Both the position numbers and the translations under genes were made by a program. Below, one piece after another: positions 1 to 8,335 of a DNA stretch of 64,000 bases. Position 1 is the stretch's first letter. Every line of letters begins with the position of its first letter. The notes beneath the pieces are model-generated. The model did no database searches. It was not told where the DNA came from and worked only from the letters and a program-made list of their open reading frames with translations. The DNA comes from Bog-950 sp035299425 (GTDB taxonomy: Bacteria; Bacteroidota; Bacteroidia; Chitinophagales; LD1). The stretch covers positions 1-64,000 of the forward strand of contig DATGWP010000047.1 of assembly GCA_035299425.1 (NCBI GenBank), given 5' to 3'.

Positions 1-660
1 GATGTATCGGTAAAAAGTTTTTACCTGGCCAAAACCGAAGTAAGTTTTGATGATATTGACAAATGGCTGGCCGATACCAAACGCGACACCAGCCATATAC
101 CTTCTTTGCAATGGGGCCGTGGCAAAATGGCCGCGCACATGACCAGCTGGCTTACAGCTGTAGAATACTGCAACTGGCTGAGCGAAAAGGAAAAGCTATC
201 TAAATGCTACCTTATAACCGGCAATGATGTGCGCTACCTGGATACTGCCAAAGGCTACCGCCTGCCTACTGAGGCGGAATGGGAGTTTGCCGCCAGGGGT
301 GGCAATAAAGCTAAAGGCACTCTTTACGCCGGTGGCGAGGATGTAAGCGAAGTGGGCTGGTTTAAGGGCAATAGCAACGATGGCCCGCATAAAGTGGCGC
401 AAAAGAAACCTAACGAGCTGGGGCTGTATGATATGAATGGCAACCAATGGGAGTGGGTGTGGGATTGGTATGATACCTATTACTACAAAACCTCGCCTGC
501 CAATAACCCCACTGGCCCGGCCACAGGCATGTATAGGGTAACGCGCGGCGGTGCCTGGTATAATAATCCTAACTATGCTACGGTATTTACCCGCCAGTAT
601 AATACGCCTGATTTCAGGCAGAATAGTGTGGGTTTTAGGGTGGCGCGCACTTACTATTAA
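1..660 (+). CDS. SUMF1/FGE-sulfatase-domain protein, 5' end outside window
   Basis: The frame is open from the first base, so this is the C-terminal 219 residues of a longer protein. SUMF1-type landmarks are visible in order: YRLPTEAEWEFAARGG, NELGLYDMNGNQWEW, RVTRGGAW and the terminal VGFRVAR. True formylglycine-generating enzymes carry a cysteine pair just after the RGGSW segment. Here that stretch reads GAWYNNPNYATVF with no Cys, so sulfatase-activating chemistry is unlikely. The domain is also used non-catalytically in Bacteroidota surface and gliding proteins (GldJ/GldK-like), which is a plausible role but not proven. A strong terminator follows 22 bp after the stop. Confidence 0.85.
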   Translation, partial: DVSVKSFYLAKTEVSFDDIDKWLADTKRDTSHIPSLQWGRGKMAAHMTSWLTAVEYCNWLSEKEKLSKCYLITGNDVRYLDTAKGYRLPTEAEWEFAARGGNKAKGTLYAGGEDVSEVGWFKGNSNDGPHKVAQKKPNELGLYDMNGNQWEWVWDWYDTYYYKTSPANNPTGPATGMYRVTRGGAWYNNPNYATVFTRQYNTPDFRQNSVGFRVARTYY

Positions 661-682
661 TGGTTAACAAACAACTTATTTG

Positions 683-710
683 AAAAGCAGAACCGCGGTT
701 CTGCTTTTTC
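683..710 (+). terminator. Rho-independent terminator
   Basis: A perfect 12-bp stem (AAAAGCAGAACC / GGTTCTGCTTTT) around a 2-nt GC centre, followed by T-rich sequence. It ends the SUMF1-like gene just before the SCO1 gene. Confidence 0.8.
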
Positions 711-715
711 TGTTT

Positions 716-723
716 TATACTTG
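716..723 (+). promoter_or_regulatory. Candidate -7 promoter element for the SCO1 operon
   Basis: TATACTTG matches the Bacteroidota -7 consensus TAnnTTTG with one mismatch. It lies 9 nt before the ATG at 733 and directly after the upstream terminator. No clear -33 TTTG was found. Confidence 0.35.
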
Positions 724-732
724 CACCGCAAA

Positions 733-1557
733 ATGAAAACAGAAGGACGATTTCCCCGGTGGCTGGCTATAACATTGGTAGTGTTTCTACCCATATTTGG
801 TGTAGTATTCTCAAGCTGGTATATACCACAGCTATTTAATCCTAAGCTCAAAATGTCGTTCCCCGAGTATATCTCGCAGTGGTTTTCGGGCAAGATGAAC
901 TATAACATGCGGGAGAATCGTCCGAAGGCGCCAGGTAAGAAGTTTGCCGAGGGTGCTGTAGAGGCGGTTGACCTGCAGGGTAAACCCTTTATGGATTCAG
1001 TTTATCATGTTATACCCAATGCTAAATTTGAGACTCAAAGCGGCGATTCTCTGGAGCTGGATTCATTGCGTGGAACTATTTATGTAGCCGATTTCTTTTT
1101 TGCCTCATGCCCCGGTATTTGCCCTAAAATGAGCAATAGCCTGGAGCGCGTGCAGGAGGGATTTATTAAAGATGATAATTTCAAAATTATAAGCTTTACT
1201 GTAGACCCTGAGCGTGATACTGTAAACGTATTGCGCCGCTATGCCAGCGACCATGATGCCATACCCGGCAAATGGTATTTTCTGCGTCATAACAAGGCGA
1301 CAGTTTTTAAACTGGCCAAGGATGGCTTTTTTGTAACTGCCAAGGATGATGAAGATGGAGGCCCCGAGGCTTTTGTGCATAGCGAAAAGCTGGTGCTGGT
1401 AGATGGCGATGGCAACATACGCAATTATTACAGCGGTGTAGATAGCCTGACCGTAAATGCCATGATGAGCGACATTGTATTGCTATTGCGTGAGAGCGAG
1501 AAGAAATTTAATTTCTCAGATCAAAAAAAGACATCTAAAAAGTTACTTGAAAAATGA
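733..1557 (+). CDS. SCO1/SenC family copper-dependent assembly protein
   Basis: 274 residues. SCO proteins deliver copper to the CuA site of cytochrome c oxidase or act as thiol reductases in the periplasm. One N-terminal membrane anchor is visible at about residues 12-34, followed by a thioredoxin-like domain with the copper motif CPGICPK (Cys126 and Cys130) and the distal copper-binding His at about residue 216 in AFVHSEK. I chose the ATG at 733; a TTG at 721 is in frame but overlaps the probable promoter. The stop overlaps the next gene (ATGA), so the two are translationally coupled, and the DUF420 neighbour supports an oxidase-assembly role. Confidence 0.93.
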   Translation: MKTEGRFPRWLAITLVVFLPIFGVVFSSWYIPQLFNPKLKMSFPEYISQWFSGKMNYNMRENRPKAPGKKFAEGAVEAVDLQGKPFMDSVYHVIPNAKFETQSGDSLELDSLRGTIYVADFFFASCPGICPKMSNSLERVQEGFIKDDNFKIISFTVDPERDTVNVLRRYASDHDAIPGKWYFLRHNKATVFKLAKDGFFVTAKDDEDGGPEAFVHSEKLVLVDGDGNIRNYYSGVDSLTVNAMMSDIVLLLRESEKKFNFSDQKKTSKKLLEK

Positions 1558-2111
1558 CATACCCAAAAGCCCTGATTGAAAAAAATGATAATGTAGTACG
1601 TTGGATTATTGGCGTGCTATCGGTTGTTGTATTCTGCGTAGTGGCGGCGCTTCCTAAAATTCATATAGGAGTGAGCACGCCTTTCGATGCGCATATCTTT
1701 GCTACGGTAAATGCCTGCATTAACTCCATAGTATCGGTATTGCTTGTTGTGGGGTATGTGCTGGTGCGCCAAAGAAAATTTATAGCCCACAAAAACGTGA
1801 TGCTGGTTGCTATTGCCTTATCGGCTGGCTTTTTGGTGACTTATATAGCGCACCATTTATTTGCCGGCGAAACTAAGTTTGGAGGCACAGGGACTATACG
1901 CACGGTATATCTTGTATTGCTTACCACCCACATTATACTGGCGGCTATTATACTGCCGGTAGTGTTGTTTACGGCGTACCGCAGCCTTACGGGTGAATAT
2001 GCCAAACACAAAAAGATAGCCCGCTACACTTTCCCGTTGTGGTTGTATGTATCGGTTACGGGGGTTATTGTTTACCTTATGATATCACCTTATTATACCC
2101 CAACTATATAG
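1554..2111 (+). CDS. DUF420 family membrane protein
   Basis: 185 residues, with five predicted membrane helices at about 17-36, 48-71, 82-103, 118-143 and 155-177. The conserved histidines of the family are visible in IAHHLFAGE and LTTHIILA. DUF420 proteins (CtaM/YozB-like) are usually encoded beside cytochrome oxidase or SCO genes and are thought to help oxidase assembly. The start codon overlaps the stop of the SCO1 gene by 4 nt, so it is the second gene of an operon. The exact biochemical role is not known. Confidence 0.88.
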   Translation: MTYPKALIEKNDNVVRWIIGVLSVVVFCVVAALPKIHIGVSTPFDAHIFATVNACINSIVSVLLVVGYVLVRQRKFIAHKNVMLVAIALSAGFLVTYIAHHLFAGETKFGGTGTIRTVYLVLLTTHIILAAIILPVVLFTAYRSLTGEYAKHKKIARYTFPLWLYVSVTGVIVYLMISPYYTPTI

Positions 2112-2135
2112 TTTTTAATGTCATTTTAAGCTTTG

Positions 2136-2143
2136 TATATTTG
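2136..2143 (+). promoter_or_regulatory. Perfect -7 box four bases before a start codon
   Basis: TATATTTG fits the Bacteroidota -7 consensus exactly. Only 4 nt (CAGT) separate it from the ATG at 2148, so initiation at the usual distance would give a leaderless mRNA. A clear -33 TTTG was not found. Confidence 0.5.
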
Positions 2144-2147
2144 CAGT

Positions 2148-2381
2148 ATGAACCGCTTTATAAAATACATACCCTTTATTCTGATTGTAGTAATAGTACT
2201 GCTATCTCTTTCATCGCTGGTGGCCCAGTGCAGTATGTGCCAGGCTACTAATGAAAGCTCGCTGGAGGCAGGGTCTACCAATGCCGAAGGATTGAACAAG
2301 GGCATTATGTATCTGTTCTTTACACCTTATCTTATTATAGGCACCGTGGCCTATTTTTGGTGGAGATCCCGTAAGAAGTAA
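2148..2381 (+). CDS. Small two-helix membrane protein with CxxC motif
   Basis: 77 residues. An N-terminal hydrophobic segment (about 6-24) is followed at once by CSMCQAT, a polar loop, and a second membrane helix near the C terminus (YLFFTPYLIIGTVAYFWW), then a basic tail RSRKK. The CxxC would face the periplasm and could bind copper or do thiol chemistry; that is inference from its place directly after the SCO1-DUF420 pair. The start at 2148 is preferred over an in-frame TTG at 2133, which would put the -7 box inside the coding region. I do not recognise a named family. Confidence 0.75.
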   Translation: MNRFIKYIPFILIVVIVLLSLSSLVAQCSMCQATNESSLEAGSTNAEGLNKGIMYLFFTPYLIIGTVAYFWWRSRKK

Positions 2382-2409
2382 GAAGGGCAGATGGCATAAC
2401 TTGCAAGTC

Positions 2410-2889
2410 ATGAAATTCAAGGCATCTTTTAGCAATGCAGTTTATGCCATCTCTGCGGGGTGTGTGGTGCTTTTTGGAGTGATAACCTATGCTACCCTTA
2501 ATAATCCTGACCTTCTATTGCCCTATCAGCTTTTGATTATAGGCTTCCTTTGGGTTACGTTTGTAGTATGCTGGTTTTTACACTCCACTGGCTACACGGT
2601 TACGGCAGATGCAGTAATTATTCATCGTCCGCTTAGCAAGGTCACCATACTGAAAAGCCAGATAACAGAAGTTAGCCAGCCAACTGAAGGCGATATGAAA
2701 TGGACCATCCGCACCTTTGGGGTGGGAGGGCTGTTTGGTTACTTTGGTAAGTTTACCAATACGGCAATTGGGGGTATGACCTGGTACGCAACCCGCCGCG
2801 AAAACTATGTGCTGTTGCGGTTAGCCAACAAGCGCATAATACTTACGCCCGACGAGCCAAAGCAGTTTATTGCCGCTACAGGCATTTAA
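2410..2889 (+). CDS. Membrane-anchored bacterial PH-domain protein
   Basis: 159 residues. Two membrane helices fill the first 55 or so residues (VYAISAGCVVLFGVITYA and a second starting LLPYQLLIIGFLW). They are followed by a beta-rich domain resembling the bacterial PH domain (YdbT/bPH type): YTVTADAVIIHRPLSKVTI, then an arginine/tyrosine-rich part ending KRIILTPDEPKQFI. The start is taken at the ATG 2410 and not the in-frame TTG at 2401. It may follow the small CxxC gene in the same transcript (28-nt gap). The function of this class is unknown. Confidence 0.75.
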   Translation: MKFKASFSNAVYAISAGCVVLFGVITYATLNNPDLLLPYQLLIIGFLWVTFVVCWFLHSTGYTVTADAVIIHRPLSKVTILKSQITEVSQPTEGDMKWTIRTFGVGGLFGYFGKFTNTAIGGMTWYATRRENYVLLRLANKRIILTPDEPKQFIAATGI

Positions 2890-3202
2890 GAGCCACAAAA
2901 TTTTTCCGTTTTTTTCTGAAATTTCGATTTGTGTAAACCCCTTACATGTCGTTACTGGTTCATTATTAGAGTTTTATGCGAAAGTGATGTAAACCCTTTT
3001 TGCTACTTTTTTTTGTAAACCCCCTTTTAAGTTCGCCATAAAGCAGCCTGTGGTTTTACCGGTTTTGGTAAAAAAAAACACCTGTTTTTAGTAAACACAT
3101 TACCGTTACAGGTAATTTTTCCACAATCGTTTTATTAGTGATTTTTTAAGTCCGTTTTAGGGCATTTAGGGGTTATATTCGCACCACACACAGTTAAGAT
3201 TT
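2890..3202 (+). promoter_or_regulatory. AT-rich 313-bp leader with three direct repeats before the E1 gene
   Basis: There is no gene here. TGTAAACCCCTTA at 2932-2944, TGTAAACCCTT at 2988-2998 and TGTAAACCCCCTTT at 3014-3027 are three same-strand copies of one motif. An inverted pair TTTACC/GGTAAA lies near 3055-3072. TATATTCG near 3174 resembles a -7 element. The layout suggests control of the following dehydrogenase gene, but the factor is unknown. Confidence 0.4.
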
Positions 3203-5620
3203 ATGAGTGAAAACGTTATGAGCAAAGGAGCCAACACGCGTATGAGTTTTGAGGATTTTAAAAACGAGGTGCTGAACGATTACAGGGTGGCTGTTATTTC
3301 GCGCGAAACCAGCCTGCTGGGCCGTAAAGAGGTATTGACCGGCAAGGCCAAGTTTGGGATTTTTGGTGATGGTAAAGAACTGGCGCAGATAGCTTTAGCC
3401 AAGGCGTTTCAACCCGGAGACTGGCGCAGCGGCTACTACCGCGACCAGACCTGGATGATGGCTATGGGCGAACTGACGGTAGAACAATTTTTTGCCCAGC
3501 TATACGCCAACCCCGACCAGAACGAAGAGCCCATGAGCGGGGGCCGCCAGATGAACGGGCACTATGCCACCCGTACGCAGGATGCAGATGGTAACTGGCT
3601 GGACCAGGCCAACCGCTATAACTCATCGGCTGATGGGTCGCCAACGGCAGCGCAGATGCCCCGCTCGCTTGGGCTGGCACTGGCGTCTAAGCTTTACCGG
3701 GCCAATAATGAATTAGAAGACTACACTATTTTCAGCAATAAAGGCAGCGAGGTTTCATTCGTATCGATAGGCGATGCCAGCACCAGCGAAGGCTTGTTTT
3801 GGGAGACGCTGAACGCCGCGGGTGTAATGCGTGTGCCGCTGGCCATATCGGTATGGGATGATGGTTACGGTATATCGGTGCCTAAAAAATACCAGACCAC
3901 CAAAGAGAGTATAAGCGAAATAACCAAGGGGTTCCAGGTAGATGAGCAGGGCCGTGGCTACGAGATTTATGTATGCGAAGGGTGGAACTACCCTAAACTG
4001 GTAGAAACCTACCGCAGAGGAATTGAGAAAGTGCGCGAAACGCATATACCTGCCCTGTTCCACATTATAGAAGTAACACAGCCGCAGGGCCATTCTACCT
4101 CAGGCTCGCACGAGCGTTATAAAACGCAGGACCGCATGCAGTGGGAAAAGGATTTTGACTGCATAAAGAAGATGGGCGAGTGGATGATTGAGAGCAAAAT
4201 TGCCACTGCCGAAGAACTGGCCGAAATACAGAACGAGTCGAGGCAACATGCGCTGGGTAGCAAAACAGCAGCGTGGAAGAAATTTACTGCGCCGCTAAAA
4301 GAAGAGATAGGTGAAGTAGTTGACCTGATATACCGCGTAGTTGAAGAAAGTGGGGAAGAAAGCTTGCAGGAGTTGATAAATAGTTTGCAAACAGCGATAG
4401 ACCCGGTGCGTAAGGATATTCTTAAAACCGGTAAGACTGTATTGCGCAAACTGCGCGGGCAGCATTTTTCTTCTCTGAATGATTTGCGGGATTGGTTAAA
4501 AGATTTTCAGAAGAAATACCAGTACACCTACAGCAGCCACCTGCATAGCGAAACGGATAAGAATGCCCTGAAGGTAGAAGTTGTGCCGGCAGAATATTCA
4601 AGCGACTCAAAAACGCTGAACGGTTTTGAAATACTGAACAATGCTTTTGATGCCATGTTTACCAAATACCCTAACGTGGTTGCTTTTGGTGAAGACGTAG
4701 GAAAGATAGGTGACGTGAATCAGGGCTTTAACGGCATACAGGATAAATACGGCGAGCACCGGATTTTCGATACCGGTATCCGCGAGGCTACAATTATGGG
4801 CCAGGGCATAGGTCTAGCGCTGCGCGGTATGCGCCCGATAGCTGAAATACAATATTTAGATTATTTGCTTTACGGTTTACAACCACTAAGCGATGATTTG
4901 GCCTGCCTGCAATACCGTACCAAGGGTATACAGAAAGCGCCATTGATAGTGCGCACCCGTGGCCACCGGTTAGAGGGGATATGGCACACCGGTTCGCCAA
5001 TGGGTATGATTATTAATTCACTTCGTGGTATGTATGTGTGCGTGCCGCGTAATATGGTGCAGGCGGCAGGTATGTATAATACCCTACTACAAAGCGATGA
5101 ACCGGCTTTGGTTATTGAATGCCTGAACGGCTACCGCTTAAAAGAAAGACTGCCGGATAACATTGCCGACTTTACTGTGCCGCTGGGCATACCCGAGGTA
5201 GTAAAGGAGGGAAGCGATGTAACATTGGTAACTTACGGAAGTTGTGTGCGCATAGCCGAAGAAGCTATGGTGCAACTGGAAGAGGCCGGTATAAGTGTTG
5301 AGTTGATAGACGTACAAACACTTTTACCTTTTGATATTAACCACAGCATAATAGAGTCGGTAAAGAAAACCAACCGGGTTGTGTTTTTTGATGAAGATGT
5401 GCCTGGTGGCGCCAGTGCCTATATGTTCCAAAAGGTATTTGAAGAGCAGCAGGCTTTCCGCTGGTTAGATTGCGAGCCGCGTACTATTACTGCCAAAGCA
5501 CACCGCGTGGCTTATGGCACCGATGGCGACTACTTTAGCAAACCCAACGCCGAAGATGTGTTTGAAGTAATTTACGGCATGATGAGCGAAGCAGAGCCGG
5601 ATAGTTATCCGGAGATTTAA
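3203..5620 (+). CDS. Fused branched-chain 2-oxoacid dehydrogenase E1 (alpha-beta)
   Basis: 805 residues. A natural fusion of the E1 alpha and beta subunits of a thiamine-pyrophosphate 2-oxoacid dehydrogenase, most like 2-oxoisovalerate dehydrogenase, which decarboxylates branched-chain oxoacids for acyl-CoA formation. Residues 1 to about 400 are the alpha part with the TPP region GDASTSEG to ISVWDDGYGIS at about 190-225. The usual second-half Asn-Asn (CENNGYAIS) is Asp-Asp here. Residues about 475-805 are the beta part (FGEDVG, GIREATIMGQGIGLALRG, then the transketolase C-terminal domain with VPGGASAYMFQK). A linker of about 75 residues joins the halves. It stands alone, with no E2/E3 gene in the window. 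Confidence 0.92.
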   Translation: MSENVMSKGANTRMSFEDFKNEVLNDYRVAVISRETSLLGRKEVLTGKAKFGIFGDGKELAQIALAKAFQPGDWRSGYYRDQTWMMAMGELTVEQFFAQLYANPDQNEEPMSGGRQMNGHYATRTQDADGNWLDQANRYNSSADGSPTAAQMPRSLGLALASKLYRANNELEDYTIFSNKGSEVSFVSIGDASTSEGLFWETLNAAGVMRVPLAISVWDDGYGISVPKKYQTTKESISEITKGFQVDEQGRGYEIYVCEGWNYPKLVETYRRGIEKVRETHIPALFHIIEVTQPQGHSTSGSHERYKTQDRMQWEKDFDCIKKMGEWMIESKIATAEELAEIQNESRQHALGSKTAAWKKFTAPLKEEIGEVVDLIYRVVEESGEESLQELINSLQTAIDPVRKDILKTGKTVLRKLRGQHFSSLNDLRDWLKDFQKKYQYTYSSHLHSETDKNALKVEVVPAEYSSDSKTLNGFEILNNAFDAMFTKYPNVVAFGEDVGKIGDVNQGFNGIQDKYGEHRIFDTGIREATIMGQGIGLALRGMRPIAEIQYLDYLLYGLQPLSDDLACLQYRTKGIQKAPLIVRTRGHRLEGIWHTGSPMGMIINSLRGMYVCVPRNMVQAAGMYNTLLQSDEPALVIECLNGYRLKERLPDNIADFTVPLGIPEVVKEGSDVTLVTYGSCVRIAEEAMVQLEEAGISVELIDVQTLLPFDINHSIIESVKKTNRVVFFDEDVPGGASAYMFQKVFEEQQAFRWLDCEPRTITAKAHRVAYGTDGDYFSKPNAEDVFEVIYGMMSEAEPDSYPEI

Positions 5621-5648
5621 AAGATTATTAAAACTAAAACATACCCCC

Positions 5649-6080
5649 ATGGCATCAGCAAACATTTACCTTACCTTTAACGGTAACTGCGAAGAAGCAT
5701 TCAACTATTACAAATCGGTATTCGGTGGCGAGTTTGCCTACATAGGCCGGTTTAAAGATATGCCGCCAAGTGAAAAACCTATGCCGGCTGAGGATGCAGA
5801 CAAGCTAATGCACGTTTCACTTCCGTTAGGAGGAGGCACAGTTTTAATGGGCAGCGATACCGGCAGCGAATGGGGAGCCCACTTTAAGCAAGGCAATAAT
5901 TTTTCAATTTCTGTTAATGCTTCATCAAAAGAAGAAGCCGACAAACTATTTAACGGCCTGGCTGTCGGCGGACAAGTTACTATGCCTTTGGCTAAAACCT
6001 TCTGGAGCGAATACTTTGGTATGCTCACCGATAAGTTCGGTATCAACTGGATGGTGGGTTTTGATAAGCAGGAGAAGTAG
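5649..6080 (+). CDS. VOC (PhnB/glyoxalase-like) family protein
   Basis: 143 residues, the usual length of the PhnB-like group of the vicinal-oxygen-chelate superfamily. The N terminus ASANIYLTFNGNCEEAFNYY followed by FGGEF is the family signature (substrate pocket of the first beta-alpha-beta-beta-beta unit), and the C-terminal half repeats the fold up to the ending KFGINWMVGFDK. These proteins bind small molecules or metals, and the substrate cannot be told from sequence. It starts 28 bp after the E1 gene and may be co-transcribed with it. Confidence 0.85.
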   Translation: MASANIYLTFNGNCEEAFNYYKSVFGGEFAYIGRFKDMPPSEKPMPAEDADKLMHVSLPLGGGTVLMGSDTGSEWGAHFKQGNNFSISVNASSKEEADKLFNGLAVGGQVTMPLAKTFWSEYFGMLTDKFGINWMVGFDKQEK

Positions 6081-6082
6081 AT

Positions 6083-7069
6083 TTATTCTTTTATCCATTT
6101 TTGTTCATGCCAGTTCCCTCTGGTATCTCGTGCACGGATAAAATATAATGCATTTTGCAACCCCGCTGCATTAAAGATAATTGATGTTACCGGATTGCCG
6201 ATGTTTAAGTGTATTACTTCTTTACCGGAAAGATCAAATATGCGGACATCGTCTATCTGCTTTTCGGTGCCCAGTGTAATGTTACACTGGCCGGTAGAGG
6301 GGTTGGGGTATACTTTTAACAGGTTATCTGCACGTAGCGTTGCTATCCCAACATTGTTGCAAATGCATGCTGTATCTACTGAGCTGTATCCATATTCTTT
6401 GGTATTGCCTGAATAGTAACAACTGAGCCAACTGATGCCTCCTCCGTACAAATAGGGGCCATCTATAGCACCAATACCTTCTATCCAGGTCATTGCATGT
6501 GTCAGGTAACCGGTTTGAGTTCTTTTATTCAGGTCAAATGCCTTGCGCTGCCCCTGCAGCGTGCCAATGGAATATACAGAGTCAACTATGCACCAGCCTA
6601 TAGTGTCAATCTGGTCGGGAAAGTGGTACCAGTAGCCTGAGTTAAACTCGGGTGTAAGTAAAAAAATACTATCGCCCACAGCTAAGCTAAAATCATAGAA
6701 AATATGTTCGGCCGTATCCGGCGTGCCTACACCCTCCGATGGCTTTCTTACAAAAACTTTGCGGGCTGCTGTATCTTCGCGTAAGAAAGCTACTATGCAA
6801 TTGGGGTATCCATCGCTTGCTCCACTGTAGCAGTTGTTGCCTCTCATTACTTTGTAAGTATTGCCGCTTATAACACTATCCTCTGCAAGCGTATAAGTTT
6901 TGGTAAAGCATCCTTCGAAATCTGTATTTATATACCACGTGGCCTCATCGCGCAGCAAAGGTGTATACGTTTGTGCTGCGGTAGTTTGCCATAAGGCAAA
7001 ATTGATAAGCACAATTAATATATGACTAATGCGCCACCGTGTTTTAGTGGTAGTAGTGTAGTATAGCAT
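6083..7069 (-). CDS. Secreted protein with T9SS type A sorting domain
   Basis: 328 residues. An N-terminal hydrophobic signal segment (about 14-32, ending TAAQ) is followed by a 210-residue beta-rich region of no recognised family. The C-terminal sorting domain is typical of type IX secretion cargo: VYPNPSTGQCNITL, VRIFDLSGKEV, and the ending LYFIRARDTRGN...KWIKE. It is therefore exported and cell-surface anchored or released. The middle region contains several Cys residues (ACICNN near residue 240). It converges with the VOC gene, only 2 bp apart at the stops. Confidence 0.8.
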   Translation of the reverse strand: MLYYTTTTKTRWRISHILIVLINFALWQTTAAQTYTPLLRDEATWYINTDFEGCFTKTYTLAEDSVISGNTYKVMRGNNCYSGASDGYPNCIVAFLREDTAARKVFVRKPSEGVGTPDTAEHIFYDFSLAVGDSIFLLTPEFNSGYWYHFPDQIDTIGWCIVDSVYSIGTLQGQRKAFDLNKRTQTGYLTHAMTWIEGIGAIDGPYLYGGGISWLSCYYSGNTKEYGYSSVDTACICNNVGIATLRADNLLKVYPNPSTGQCNITLGTEKQIDDVRIFDLSGKEVIHLNIGNPVTSIIFNAAGLQNALYFIRARDTRGNWHEQKWIKE

Positions 7070-7174
7070 TGTATAGGGTTAGGTTCAACATAAAGATAGT
7101 AAAATAATAGTTAATACACATTTTTACCTTTTGTTCATTAATCATTCATTAAGCTTGCACACTAAAAGAATATT

Positions 7175-8293
7175 ATGAAATACGTACGCATGCCCATAGA
7201 AGTAGAATCGCCGGAAGAGATGGGTTATGGTAATATAAGCTATAACCTGGCCGAGAGTTCAATACGCGATATAAACATGAATACGCTGGATGTAGGCCTT
7301 AAAAACCTTGTGCTGTTTTATGGTGAGCATAAAGGAATTACTAAACTTCGCACAGCTATTACAGAGGGCAGCAAAGTAATAACCGCTGATGATGTGCTGG
7401 TAACTACCGGCGCTGCAACGGCCCTGTTTATTGTGGCTACTACTTTGCTTAATCCTGAAGACCATTTAGTGGTTATACGCCCTAACTACGGTACTAACCT
7501 CGAAACTCCCCGTGCCTTTAAATGCCAGATGGGTATTGTAGACCTTAAATTTGAAAATGGCTTTGAGATTGATGTAAATGAAATAGCTGCGGCTATTCAG
7601 CCCAATACAAGGCTCATCAGCGTAACCACACCGCATAACCCCAGCGGCAAGTTATACAGCGAAGAGACAATCAAGGCGCTTATTCAGCTGGCAGAAAGGC
7701 ATAACTGCCGATTGCTGGTAGATGAAACTTACCGCGACCTTAATTTTAAATCGGAATTGAAACCTTACTACGCCGAACTGTCGGATAGAGTTATTTCTGT
7801 ATCTTCTGTATCTAAATCATTCGGCGCACCGGGTGTGCGTATAGGTTGGATAATTAACCGGGATAAAGAATTGATGAACGATTTTCTGGCGGCCAAGGAG
7901 CAGATAACCATTTGCAACTCGGTGCTGGATGAAGAAGTAGCGTGGTATCTGGTGGCTAACAAAAAGGAGATACTGGCAAAGAACCACGAGCACATCAACA
8001 CCAACTTCAATTATCTTAAGCAATGGTTTGCCGGACAGGAGTTTTTAGAATGGGTAGAACCCGGTGCAGGGGTGGTTTGTTTTCCAAGATTAAAAGCAGG
8101 CTATACGGTAGACAAAGATAGATTTTACGAAACGCTGTTTTCTAAATACGGAACTATTGTCGGCCCCGGCCATTGGTTTGAACAGGATAAGATATACATG
8201 CGGATAGGATTTGGGTATCCGTTGTTCGATGAATTGAAAACAGGATTGGATAACCTGAACAAGTGCTTTGAGCAGATGGCGCGGAAGGTGTAG
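7175..8293 (+). CDS. PLP-dependent aminotransferase, class I/II
   Basis: 372 residues, fold type I aminotransferase. Family marks seen in order: TTGAATALFIV (cofactor phosphate loop), TPHNPSGKLYS (substrate Asn), LLVDETYRDL (Asp that binds the pyridine nitrogen) and SVSKSFGAPGVRIGW, whose first Lys forms the Schiff base. The C-terminal Arg for the substrate carboxylate is in YMRIGFGYP. The N terminus (PIEVESPEEMG) is atypical of standard AspC and resembles capreomycidine-synthase/MalY-like subgroups, so the substrate is open. It has its own upstream region, divergent from the T9SS protein. Confidence 0.88.
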   Translation: MKYVRMPIEVESPEEMGYGNISYNLAESSIRDINMNTLDVGLKNLVLFYGEHKGITKLRTAITEGSKVITADDVLVTTGAATALFIVATTLLNPEDHLVVIRPNYGTNLETPRAFKCQMGIVDLKFENGFEIDVNEIAAAIQPNTRLISVTTPHNPSGKLYSEETIKALIQLAERHNCRLLVDETYRDLNFKSELKPYYAELSDRVISVSSVSKSFGAPGVRIGWIINRDKELMNDFLAAKEQITICNSVLDEEVAWYLVANKKEILAKNHEHINTNFNYLKQWFAGQEFLEWVEPGAGVVCFPRLKAGYTVDKDRFYETLFSKYGTIVGPGHWFEQDKIYMRIGFGYPLFDELKTGLDNLNKCFEQMARKV

Positions 8294-8335
8294 ATATGGA
8301 ATTTTAAGCGGCAAGCATCTTTCATAAAACAGGTT

